Assembly (NCBI RefSeq): GCF_001296025.1
Contig: NZ_LJHV01000002.1
Coordinates: 62,001 to 126,000, forward strand
Origin: Porphyrobacter sp. AAP60
Lineage (GTDB): Bacteria; Pseudomonadota; Alphaproteobacteria; Sphingomonadales; Sphingomonadaceae
Reading direction: 5' to 3'
Length of the DNA stretch: 64,000 bases
The stretch's first letter is position 1. The number at the start of each line of letters is the position of its first letter. The position numbers were made by a program, and so were the translations under genes. The notes beneath the pieces are model-generated. The model searched no databases. It had not been told where the DNA came from and was given only the letters and a program-made list of their open reading frames with translations. Below, in pieces: positions 1 through 7,691 of this stretch.

Positions 1-27
1 GGGGCGCTGCTGCGGCCAGCGGGCCGT

Positions 28-1842
28 TTATTGCCCGGATTGTGCCGCGATCCAGCGATCGATCTTGGCTTCGAGCACGGCGAGCGGCAGTCCGCCAGTG
101 TTCAGCACCTGCTCGTGAAATGCCTTGATGTCGAAATTGCCGCCCAGCTTCGTTTCGGCCCGCTTGCGCAACTCCTGGATCTTGAGCGCGCCGATCTTGT
201 AGGCCAGAGCCTGGCTGGGAATAGCGATGTAGCGTTCCACTTCGGCCACCACTTCGGTGCGGGTCATGCCGGAGTTCTGCATCATGAAATCGATCGCCTG
301 CTCGCGGCTCCAGCCCTTGGCGTGGATGCCGGTATCGACCACCAGCCGCATCGCGCGCAGCTGTTCGTCCTGCAAGGTTCCGTAACGGTTCCACGGGTCC
401 TTGTAGAAGCCCATCTCGTTACCCAGCGTTTCGGCATAAAGCGCCCAGCCTTCGACAAAGGCGGTGGTGCCGCCATAGCGCATGAAATTCGGCAGCGCCT
501 CGTTTTCCTGCGCGAGGCTGATCTGGAAATGGTGCCCCGGCGCACCCTCATGCAGGTACAGCGTGACATTGCCGGTGGTCAGCCGGCTCGGCAAATCATA
601 GGCGTTGAAATAGAACACACCCGGCCGTTTGCCGTCGGCTGAACCCGATTGGTAGGAACCGCCTGCCTCGAACTGTTCGGTCGACGGATCATAGGGACGG
701 ATTTCCAGCCGCGATTTCGGGGTCAGCGAAAAGTAGTCGCCGATCTTGGCGTCAACCCGCTTGCCGATATCGTAATAGGACTGGGTCAGGGCCTCGCGGC
801 TTTTGGGCTGGAACTTGGGATCGGTGCGCACGTAATCGAAGAACTCGTTCAGCGTGCCCTTGAAGCGCACCTCTTTCTTCAGCTTTTCGAGATCAGCCTT
901 GATGCGCGCGACTTCGGACAGGCCAAGCTGGTGGATCGTTTCGGCATCCAGCGGCAGCGTGGTCGATTCCTCGACCAGCATGGCGTAAAGTTCTGCGCCG
1001 CCCTTCATCTGCGACAGGCCCACGCTGGTGCGCGCTACGGGAAGATATTCATCGCGCAGGAAATCGCGCAAAGCGGTGTTGGCGGCGTAGAGCTGCTTGG
1101 TCTTGGCCTCGTAGGCAGCGGCAAGCCGCGCCTGATCTGCGGCGGAGATTTCGTCCGGGAAGGATTGAACCGGCGCCATGAACGGGGATTCGGCAACCGG
1201 CTTGGCCAATTGCGTATCCAGCTGGGTGATCATGATTTCGGTGGTCAGGCGAGTTTCCAGCACGCCGGTTTTCATGCCTTCGCGGAACTTGCCGATCGCA
1301 CGCTCGATGAAGTCGATATAATCATCATGCCGCGCCAGATTGTCTTCGTAATGCGCGAGCGTTTCGAACGGTGCGACCCCGGTGCCGCCGGCAAAGGTCG
1401 GATAGAAGGTGTGCAGTCCGAAAAAGTGGTTGATCGGGCGAACTTCAGTCAGCGCGCGGATCGCATCGCTTGCACCTTTCAGCGATTGTTCTTCGGTATA
1501 TTTGAACACATCGTAGGCAAGCTGGTCGGTCTCGGACAGTTTCGACCGGTCAATCTGCGCCAGCAATGCGAGGTTGAGCTGCGTGTCGGTACGCGCCGCG
1601 ATGAAGGCGGAATCGGTGAGGAAATCGCCCAGCCGATCGGCGTTTTCATCCTCGCCGCGAAACAGACGGCTGAGCGGATTGAGCGCCAGTTCGCGTGCGT
1701 CGGCATCGTCGAACAGGGCGAACAGCTTGTCATGCTCGCTTTGCGACGCTTCTGTGGCGGCGGGTTCGGGATTGGTTTGCGCGTAGGCCGGAGCAGCAAG
1801 CAGCAGCGCCGTTGAAGCAGCAAGAACGAGACGGAAGGTCAT
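28..1842 (-). CDS. DUF885 family secreted metallohydrolase-like protein
   Basis: A predicted exported protein of 604 residues. The ATG at 1842 is chosen because it opens a clear Sec signal peptide (MTFRLVLAAS, a Leu/Ala-rich core, then AYAQ, cleavage near residue 22); the longer in-frame start at 1899 would bury it. Near residue 431 lies HEGAPGHH and about 30 residues later EGWALY, the paired His and Glu motifs that characterise DUF885 and look like a metal site related to HExxH peptidases. Length is usual for the family. Substrate is unknown; peptidase or esterase activity is an inference from the family. It faces the carotenoid oxygenase on the same strand across about 100 bases and has no obvious operon partner in view. 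Confidence 0.88.
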   Translation of the reverse strand: MTFRLVLAASTALLLAAPAYAQTNPEPAATEASQSEHDKLFALFDDADARELALNPLSRLFRGEDENADRLGDFLTDSAFIAARTDTQLNLALLAQIDRSKLSETDQLAYDVFKYTEEQSLKGASDAIRALTEVRPINHFFGLHTFYPTFAGGTGVAPFETLAHYEDNLARHDDYIDFIERAIGKFREGMKTGVLETRLTTEIMITQLDTQLAKPVAESPFMAPVQSFPDEISAADQARLAAAYEAKTKQLYAANTALRDFLRDEYLPVARTSVGLSQMKGGAELYAMLVEESTTLPLDAETIHQLGLSEVARIKADLEKLKKEVRFKGTLNEFFDYVRTDPKFQPKSREALTQSYYDIGKRVDAKIGDYFSLTPKSRLEIRPYDPSTEQFEAGGSYQSGSADGKRPGVFYFNAYDLPSRLTTGNVTLYLHEGAPGHHFQISLAQENEALPNFMRYGGTTAFVEGWALYAETLGNEMGFYKDPWNRYGTLQDEQLRAMRLVVDTGIHAKGWSREQAIDFMMQNSGMTRTEVVAEVERYIAIPSQALAYKIGALKIQELRKRAETKLGGNFDIKAFHEQVLNTGGLPLAVLEAKIDRWIAAQSGQ

Positions 1843-1947
1843 TGTAAAAGTCCCAAGGAAGAGGAATGCATTTCGGGACGCGCTATCCCTGTCGCGCAAC
1901 CGTCACAAGCGCACCCGCGACGAGCGACGCTGGCACTTCGACCGGTG

Positions 1948-3447
1948 TCATGACGCCAAACTGTAGCGCGCTGCGTGGAAGGCGGCGTCGGCGCGCAGTT
2001 GATCATGTTCGACCCATACCGAATGGGTGCCCGAACAGATCTTGTGCGGCAAAGCGAGGCGGCAGATCGGGCCTTTGGTCACGTCTCTCGCGTCCATGAT
2101 CGCGCATTGTGATGTAGCGGTGTTTTCATCGATCAGGAAAGTCACAAGATAACCGTCATCTTCCGAGGCGGCGCCCTTCCTGGGCACCATCGGGCTTTCG
2201 CTGGCGTAGACCCCTTCGGGCAGAGTGTAGACCTGTTCTTGCCCGGTCTCGGTGTCGTGCCGGACATAGCCGTTGAAAAGGAACCACCCGGGCCGCGTGG
2301 TGGTCGACCAGACGTAGCGGCTCTTGCGCATCGCAAAGGCCGGGTTGATCATCCCGAATTCGACAATCCGGTCAGTCAGCCGTTCTTCGCGGGTTTCGCC
2401 GGTTTTCAGGTTGAAGCGCCAGCGGTGCAGGCGGCTCTGGAAAGAGTGTTCGTCAACATAGGCCATCATGTGGCTGTAACGGCCCATTTCCTCGAGAGGA
2501 TCGGGCATGGGCTTGGCCTGATGATAGCCTTCGAGGATGACTTCGTCGCCTTCTTCCCAAGCGTTCGTCCAGTGCAGCACGTAAGTCGGTTCGGCCTCGA
2601 ACCAGCGGATGTCCTCCGGCTGCCCCCGGCGCGGGATCAGTGCAAAGCGGGTCGGCATCCCTTCGTGAATGCGCGCGGCGTGGATGTTGCTGCCTAGCAG
2701 TTCCTTGTCCCAGAACAGCGGCATATCATTGAGGATCGACCAGTTCTGCGTGATCGCCATGTCGTGCGGCAGGCGCGGGCCGGGCAGGGGGACGGGCATG
2801 TAATGCACCAATTGTCCGGTGCGATCGACCACGCCGTAATGCATGAATGGCGCGTGCTTCGAATAATTGAAAAACATCAGCTCGCCGGTCGCTTCATCGA
2901 CCTTCGGGTGGGCAGATATGCCGTCGAGCGGCACCCAAGGCGCCTTGCCGCGGCTGCCCAGCGTCACAGGATCAAGCATCCACGCCTCGCCGCACTGGTA
3001 CAGCGTGGCATAGGCGGTGCCGGCGTGGACGATGATGTCGGTGCTGCCGGTGTCCTTCAGCCCGCCATGCGCGCCGAAGCCGGGGCGTTTCGATGTGCCC
3101 CACGGGTCCATCAAGCCGCCCCACAGGGATTGGCCCGCAATCTGCTCCGCTTCGAAGCAGTGGGTGCGCACAAAGCGGTTGCGATAGCTCGCTTTCCCGC
3201 CCGAAATGCTGACCTGGTGGATCATCGCATCGCCATCAAACGGATGGTGGCGGCCCAGCGGCTGGTGCACCTGGTTTTCGGTGTTGCGCAGGTAAATGCC
3301 GTCAATGTCGGCTGGGATTGCACCCTCGATCACCTGCAGTTCAGCGACATCCACCTCTTCGTGCAGCGGCGTCCACGGCCCTGTCAGATAGGGGTGGTTT
3401 GACGGCTCCAGCGTAGTTTTCACCGGCGGATGGCGCGTGATCTGCAT
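1948..3447 (-). CDS. Carotenoid oxygenase / lignostilbene dioxygenase family protein
   Basis: Non-haem Fe(II) dioxygenase of the carotenoid cleavage (RPE65-like, seven-bladed propeller) family, 499 residues, which cleaves double bonds in carotenoids or stilbenes. The four iron-binding histidines are visible in the expected order: SAHPK (about 176), PHDMAIT (about 227), LHWTNAWEEG (about 291) and GTHSVWVE near the C-terminus (about 472). The N-terminal YLTGPWTPLHEEV and IDGIYLRNTENQ segments also fit the family. The ATG at 3447 is preceded by a good Shine-Dalgarno (GAGGGAGA), so the longer ORF start at 3510 is rejected. Cytoplasmic. The exact substrate cannot be told from sequence. It is divergent from the stress-protein gene, and an FNR-type box lies between them. 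Confidence 0.92.
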   Translation of the reverse strand: MQITRHPPVKTTLEPSNHPYLTGPWTPLHEEVDVAELQVIEGAIPADIDGIYLRNTENQVHQPLGRHHPFDGDAMIHQVSISGGKASYRNRFVRTHCFEAEQIAGQSLWGGLMDPWGTSKRPGFGAHGGLKDTGSTDIIVHAGTAYATLYQCGEAWMLDPVTLGSRGKAPWVPLDGISAHPKVDEATGELMFFNYSKHAPFMHYGVVDRTGQLVHYMPVPLPGPRLPHDMAITQNWSILNDMPLFWDKELLGSNIHAARIHEGMPTRFALIPRRGQPEDIRWFEAEPTYVLHWTNAWEEGDEVILEGYHQAKPMPDPLEEMGRYSHMMAYVDEHSFQSRLHRWRFNLKTGETREERLTDRIVEFGMINPAFAMRKSRYVWSTTTRPGWFLFNGYVRHDTETGQEQVYTLPEGVYASESPMVPRKGAASEDDGYLVTFLIDENTATSQCAIMDARDVTKGPICRLALPHKICSGTHSVWVEHDQLRADAAFHAARYSLAS

Positions 3448-3527
3448 CGTTGTTCTCCCTCGTGCCAGACTAGCGATGGCCCGCCTGCTGGCAAGCTGGT
3501 ATGATAGCATGGCGCGGGGCGAGAAAT

Positions 3528-3541
3528 TTGATCCCGATCAA
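3528..3541 (+). promoter_or_regulatory. Perfect FNR/FixK box with -10 element for the stress-protein gene
   Basis: TTGAT-CCCG-ATCAA is a perfect inverted repeat matching the FNR/FixK consensus. Its centre (3534.5) lies about 41 bases upstream of the start expected from a GATAAG -10-like element at 3564-3569, the geometry of a class II activated promoter. The downstream ATG is at 3594. An FnrN-type regulator is encoded elsewhere in the window (43892-44581). The box is seen; activation is inferred from known alphaproteobacterial FNR regulons, which often include usp genes. Confidence 0.75.
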
Positions 3542-3593
3542 GGCAAGCCAGCTTGTCCAGATCGATAAGTGAAACATCACCGGGAGACATGCG

Positions 3594-4403
3594 ATGAAAT
3601 CGATCTTGCTGCACATTGATCACGATCACGCGATGCAGGCGCGCTTGCAGGTGGCGCTCGATATCGCACGGGCGACCAATGGCCACATCACCTGCCTGCA
3701 AGCGCTGAGTTACGAAGTTTTCGCGCCGGGCGATGTGTATGGCTCGGCGATTGCGGCCGCGATGCCGGTAATCAAGGAAAACGCCGAAAAGCTGCGCGCC
3801 GAAACCGAAGCGCAGCTGGAGCACGAAGGCGTGATGTGGGACTGGCGCTTTGTCTACGGCACCGCGCCGCACCGCCTGCTGGAAACTTCGCCGCTGGCGG
3901 ACATCGTGATCCTTGGCCCCGCTGATCTGGGCGCACGCGGCCCTTCGTCGCTGGTCGGCGATCTGGTGTTGAAAGCGGGTGCGCCGGTGCTGGTTGTGCC
4001 TGAAGGCACAAAGGCCTTCGATGTCAGTGCACCGATGCTGGTGGCGTGGAACGGATCGGCCGAAGCCGCGCACGCATTACGCGCCGCAGTCCCGTTGCTG
4101 GCCTGTTCGTGCAAGGTCACGCTGGCGAGCGTCGCCGAACCGTCGGAAAAGGCGCGCTTCGATTTTCCTGCAACAGAAGGCGCGAAGTATTTGAGCCGCC
4201 ACGGCATCGATTGCGAAATCGTCGAAATTCCGCGCGGGGAGGCACGCATCGCCGACATCTTGTTTTCGGCAGCGCAACTGCGCGAATGCGGACTGATGGT
4301 GATGGGCGCCTATGGCCATTCGCGGTTGGCGGAAATGCTGCTGGGCGGCGTGACGCGGCAAATGCTGAGCGAGCCGGAAATGCCGATACTCCTTGCTCAC
4401 TGA
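3594..4403 (+). CDS. Universal stress protein with tandem UspA domains
   Basis: A 269-residue protein made of two UspA-type Rossmann-like domains. The first half (residues 1-135, starting MKSILLHID) has the fold pattern but no clear nucleotide loop. The second half ends with GAYGHSRLAEMLLGGVTRQ (from about residue 237), close to the G-x2-G-x9-G-S/T ATP-binding motif. A good ribosome site (CGGGAGA) precedes the ATG. Usp proteins help cells survive stress, including oxygen limitation; this fits the perfect FNR box 53 bases upstream of the start codon. It is monocistronic: downstream lies only a palindromic repeat before the convergent thioesterase gene. Confidence 0.93.
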   Translation: MKSILLHIDHDHAMQARLQVALDIARATNGHITCLQALSYEVFAPGDVYGSAIAAAMPVIKENAEKLRAETEAQLEHEGVMWDWRFVYGTAPHRLLETSPLADIVILGPADLGARGPSSLVGDLVLKAGAPVLVVPEGTKAFDVSAPMLVAWNGSAEAAHALRAAVPLLACSCKVTLASVAEPSEKARFDFPATEGAKYLSRHGIDCEIVEIPRGEARIADILFSAAQLRECGLMVMGAYGHSRLAEMLLGGVTRQMLSEPEMPILLAH

Positions 4404-4408
4404 AATCG

Positions 4409-4503
4409 GCATTGCGAGCGTAGCGAAGCAATCCATGGACGGATGTTACCGCCAGCGGAACCGTCAGGCCATGGATTGCCGCGGCTTCGGCTCGCAATGA
4501 CGA
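4409..4503. repeat. Palindromic dispersed repeat, copy 1
   Basis: An imperfect inverted repeat filling the convergent gap between the stress-protein and thioesterase genes. The left arm (4410-4438) reads ATTGCGAGCG, AGCGAAG, CAATCCATGG; the right arm (4469-4502) is its reverse complement with a few changes, ending CTCGCAATGACG. A second copy with the same arms lies at 42478-42580, while the central 30 bases differ. It could fold into a long hairpin and end transcription from both sides. No transposase is nearby. Confidence 0.85.
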
Positions 4504-4509
4504 GGCAAT

Positions 4510-5430
4510 TTACTTCACTCTTTTCCGCATCATGCCTTCCTGCGCGACGCTCGCCACCAGTTCGCCCGCGAGGTTGAATATGCGCCCGCGATTGAAGCCG
4601 CGCCCTCCGCCAGACCAAGGGGCATCGGTGGCGTAGAGCAGCCATTCGTCCGCCCGCGCATCGCGGTGGAACCACAGCGCATGATCAAGGCTGGCGCCGA
4701 CCAACTCGTTGCGCATCCACGAGAGTCCATGCGGCAGGGCGCTGGTGCCAAGCAAGGTGTAGTCGCTGGCATAGGTGATGATCGCGCGGTGAAGTTCGGG
4801 CGTGTCGTCCGCCCCTGTGATCGGGGCTGCAACCCTGAACCACGAATGGGCACGCGGATCGCGCGGTTCGCTGCTCATCCAGTGCAACCGGTCAGTTGTG
4901 CGCATTTCGATCGGGCGCGGGCGCAGCATCACGCGGCGTTGTAGCTCGTTCAGCCTGTCGCCCCAGGCATCGGCAATCTCGCGGCGCTGATCGATATCGG
5001 GGCGCAGATCATCGGGGCCCGGCACTTCGGGCATCGGGGAATCGACGTGTTCAAGGCCATCTTCCGGCAACTGGAAACTGGCCGTGAGGTTGAGGATCGG
5101 AACAGGGATGCCGTCCTCGTTTTCCTGACTGGCAACCACCCTGCGGTTGGCGAAGCTGCGCCCGTCGAAATCGCGTTCGATGCGGTATTCAATCCCTGCG
5201 CCCTCGCGTCCGCCGCGCAGGAAATAGGCATGGAGCGAATGAGCCGCTTTGCCATCCGTCACGCTCGCCTGTGCAGCCTGCAATGCCTGCGCCAGAACCT
5301 GCCCGCCGAACACCCGCCCGATCCCGTCAGCCTGCGGCGGGCCGAGGTATATATCGGCGGCACGCTTTTCGACGGTAAGCAAGCCGATCAGGTCGGCGAC
5401 AAGCTGTTCATTGGTGGGTGTATCGGTCAT
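4510..5430 (-). CDS. tesB: Acyl-CoA thioesterase II
   Basis: A 306-residue double-hotdog thioesterase that hydrolyses acyl-CoA to free fatty acid and CoA in the cytoplasm. The N-terminal hotdog carries RVFGGQVLAQAL and HSLHAYFLRGG. The C-terminal hotdog carries SLDHALWFHR (the catalytic Asp position of E. coli TesB), DEWLLY with a downstream Ser in PWS, and AQEGMMR (the catalytic Gln). Length and motif order match TesB closely. The ATG at 5430 follows the cupin gene by 22 bases on the same strand, so they may be co-transcribed. Confidence 0.95.
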   Translation of the reverse strand: MTDTPTNEQLVADLIGLLTVEKRAADIYLGPPQADGIGRVFGGQVLAQALQAAQASVTDGKAAHSLHAYFLRGGREGAGIEYRIERDFDGRSFANRRVVASQENEDGIPVPILNLTASFQLPEDGLEHVDSPMPEVPGPDDLRPDIDQRREIADAWGDRLNELQRRVMLRPRPIEMRTTDRLHWMSSEPRDPRAHSWFRVAAPITGADDTPELHRAIITYASDYTLLGTSALPHGLSWMRNELVGASLDHALWFHRDARADEWLLYATDAPWSGGGRGFNRGRIFNLAGELVASVAQEGMMRKRVK

Positions 5431-5452
5431 GGCGCAAGGCCATGCGGCGGGC

Positions 5453-6331
5453 TTACGCGCCCGTCAATCCCAGCTTGCGCATGATGCGAAATGCATAGGC
5501 CTTGGCATAGTTCTGCTGCGGCCAGCGGCCCGGTGGCTTGGGCTGAAGCCCGCGTTGGCGCATGATCGCGTTCAAAATCCGCGCATCGCTTTCACGGTAG
5601 CTCCACTCGCTGCGCCAGGTGATCGAAAGCGATACCGACGGGGCAGGGCCGTTCCTGACGAAATGCGGCGCCATGACCGGCACGAAAAGCGCTTCGCCCG
5701 CAGCAAGCGGAAACTCTGCGCCGCGGGCAAGAAAGGCGTCATCCCACTTCAATTCACGCGGGCCGCCGGAATGATAGGTTTCATGCGCTACGTCCGGGAC
5801 AAAGCGCGTGTCGCCTGCCGGAAACTGTGTCATCACCTTGGTGCCGCGGATCTGGAGCAGGATGTTGTGTTCCGGATCGAAGTGATAGGGCGTGACCGAA
5901 TTGGGGCTGGAAACGAAGATGAAGCCCTGAGGGGTTAACATCGCGCCGGTTGCCGCTTCGATCTCAGGGCGGATTTCTTCGAGCAGGCCCAGCAGCAGGT
6001 CGCGGTAAGCAGGCACCTGTTCGATATTCTTGAGCACCGCCCAGCTTTCCGCATCGGCCACGCGGCGGATGGTTTCCGCGATGGTCAGGCCGTTGGAACC
6101 CGGCTTGCCATCGACCCCGATCGGCAGATCGCCGCGATTATATTCGACCGAGGTGATTGGCAGCTTTTCGGCAAGTGTTGCCAGCGCTTCGATCTCCAGC
6201 AGCGGGTGGCTGGTCAGGCTATGGGTCAGCACATGCGGCGTTTCGGGATATTTCGCGGCAAACAGGCGATGGGCTGAGGCGTCGAACACGGTCGCGGGCA
6301 GGGCATCGGCAAAATGGGCTGGGGCGTTCAT
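5453..6331 (-). CDS. Cupin-like (JmjC-type) domain protein
   Basis: A 292-residue protein of the bacterial JmjC/cupin_8-like group. TPYHFDPEHN near residue 169 supplies the HxD pair that normally binds Fe(II), followed by LLQIRGTK; APHFVRNG further on supplies a plausible distal His. Such proteins can be 2-oxoglutarate-dependent hydroxylases of proteins or small molecules, but the substrate is unknown. Its start overlaps the stop of the upstream acyltransferase-like gene by 4 bases (ATGA), so the two are translationally coupled and probably act together. The C-terminus is basic (NYAKAYAFRIMRKLG). Confidence 0.82.
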   Translation of the reverse strand: MNAPAHFADALPATVFDASAHRLFAAKYPETPHVLTHSLTSHPLLEIEALATLAEKLPITSVEYNRGDLPIGVDGKPGSNGLTIAETIRRVADAESWAVLKNIEQVPAYRDLLLGLLEEIRPEIEAATGAMLTPQGFIFVSSPNSVTPYHFDPEHNILLQIRGTKVMTQFPAGDTRFVPDVAHETYHSGGPRELKWDDAFLARGAEFPLAAGEALFVPVMAPHFVRNGPAPSVSLSITWRSEWSYRESDARILNAIMRQRGLQPKPPGRWPQQNYAKAYAFRIMRKLGLTGA

Positions 6332-7500
6332 GGCTGGCTCGTCTGGCTGGATGGGCGGGGGCGGGTTTCATAGGCCTTGAGCAGGCGGAAAACGGCACGG
6401 CGCAAGGGCCCGCCGATGGCAATGTTACAACTCACCATGCGGCGTTGCCCGCGCCACAGGCGTTCGATCATCGGGTGGCCTTCCACCGCGCAGCTATCAG
6501 CCCATTGCACATCGGGCCGTTCCAGCAGGGCAAGGTTTTCAAGCTGCAACAGCATTCCCGGCGAATAGCGGGCGTAGGCTTCGTCAAAGGCGGTCTTGAA
6601 ACTATATGCGCCCGGCGCGGTGATAAAATTGGCGAGCATCGCAATGGCCCGGCCATCCAGCCGCAGCGCAAGCCGTTCGAGCCGCCCGGCCACTGCTGCG
6701 CCCGCCAGCGCCTGATGGAACAGGGCGATTGTATCAGGCGAGCTTGCCAACGCGGAGCCTTCTTCGCCCTTCCACCCGGCACTTTCGAGCGCAAGAAACT
6801 CTTCAGTCCATGCAGCTACCCCTTCGCTGCCTTCGACGCGTTCAAAGGTCAGCAGGCCTTCTTCGGCCAAGCGGTTGTACTGGCGGCGCAGTTCCTTGCG
6901 TTTCTTGGCGCTCATCGACGCTTCGAGATACTCCTGCGCGCTGAAATCGCCTTGCAGGCAGGCGCGGTTTTCCATTTCAGCCACGTAATGCCCGCGCGCT
7001 CCGGTTGCGAGGACGCGGGCAAGCGCGGCATAGGCCGGGCCATCGGCAGGCAGTTTGGGCAGGTGCAGGAACAGCGCGCGCCGAGGGCTGCGGTCAAAAT
7101 GCGCCAGCAACATCCGCCAGAAATCGTCTTCTTGCCCTGCCTCTATCAACGGCGTGCCGCAGAAGGAATTGGCATGAAGCCACCCGGTCGCATGGGTCAC
7201 AGCATGGCTGTAATAACGCGCACTGCGGACGACAGGCATCAGCCCTGCCAGTCTGCCGCCGGTAAACCACGCCTTGATCACCACGCGCTCTGAAGCACCC
7301 CATTGCCTGAGCGACGGGATCAGGAACCACGGTTCGTAAAAGGGATTGGGCTCGCCCGCCTGGGCTGCCAGCCGTTCCCATGCGGCAACAAATGCAGGCT
7401 CGGTAATTTGGTTCAGAGTGAGCAACCGCAGATGGCTGTCGGTTGACACGCCGGCCGGGGTGACGGGCGCACGGGTGCGAAAACTTTTCGCAGCTGCCAT
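6328..7500 (-). CDS. GNAT acyltransferase of the FemAB/BioF2-like type
   Basis: About 390 residues with two tandem GNAT-like halves, resembling the Acetyltransf_6 (BioF2/FemAB-like) family. Recognisable parts are PNPFYEPWFL near the N-terminus, the basic segment SAKKRKELRRQYNRL, and the C-terminal TAFDEAYARYSPGMLLQLE typical of this family's acceptor domain. The start is uncertain: ATGs at 7506 and 7500 share one AAGGG ribosome site, and the 8-base spacing favours 7500; the longer ORF to 7569 is unlikely. Members attach acyl or aminoacyl groups to polysaccharide or peptidoglycan precursors, but the target here is unknown. Coupled by a 4-base overlap to the cupin-like gene downstream. Confidence 0.8.
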   Translation of the reverse strand: MAAAKSFRTRAPVTPAGVSTDSHLRLLTLNQITEPAFVAAWERLAAQAGEPNPFYEPWFLIPSLRQWGASERVVIKAWFTGGRLAGLMPVVRSARYYSHAVTHATGWLHANSFCGTPLIEAGQEDDFWRMLLAHFDRSPRRALFLHLPKLPADGPAYAALARVLATGARGHYVAEMENRACLQGDFSAQEYLEASMSAKKRKELRRQYNRLAEEGLLTFERVEGSEGVAAWTEEFLALESAGWKGEEGSALASSPDTIALFHQALAGAAVAGRLERLALRLDGRAIAMLANFITAPGAYSFKTAFDEAYARYSPGMLLQLENLALLERPDVQWADSCAVEGHPMIERLWRGQRRMVSCNIAIGGPLRRAVFRLLKAYETRPRPSSQTSQP

Positions 7501-7624
7501 GTCCATCGCCCTTAACCCCGTCTTGCCGGGCCAGTCAGTGGTCCCCGCATGGCCCATGCCATAGAGCAATTAAGAAAGCCTCAGCGCAGCAAGGGCGTGT
7601 CCGACGCAGGGACATGGGTTCGGG

Positions 7625-7661
7625 CAAAGATAAACCCCGCCGGGCGGGCAGCCCGGCGGGG
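7625..7661 (-). terminator. Rho-independent terminator of hppA
   Basis: A perfect 10-bp GC stem (7635-7644 pairing with 7652-7661) with a 7-base loop, followed on the minus strand by the T-rich run TTTATCTTT. It lies about 30 bases past the hppA stop codon, in the right orientation for that gene. Confidence 0.85.
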
Positions 7662-7691
7662 TGAGTATTCAGCCGCAATGGCCGGTCAGAT

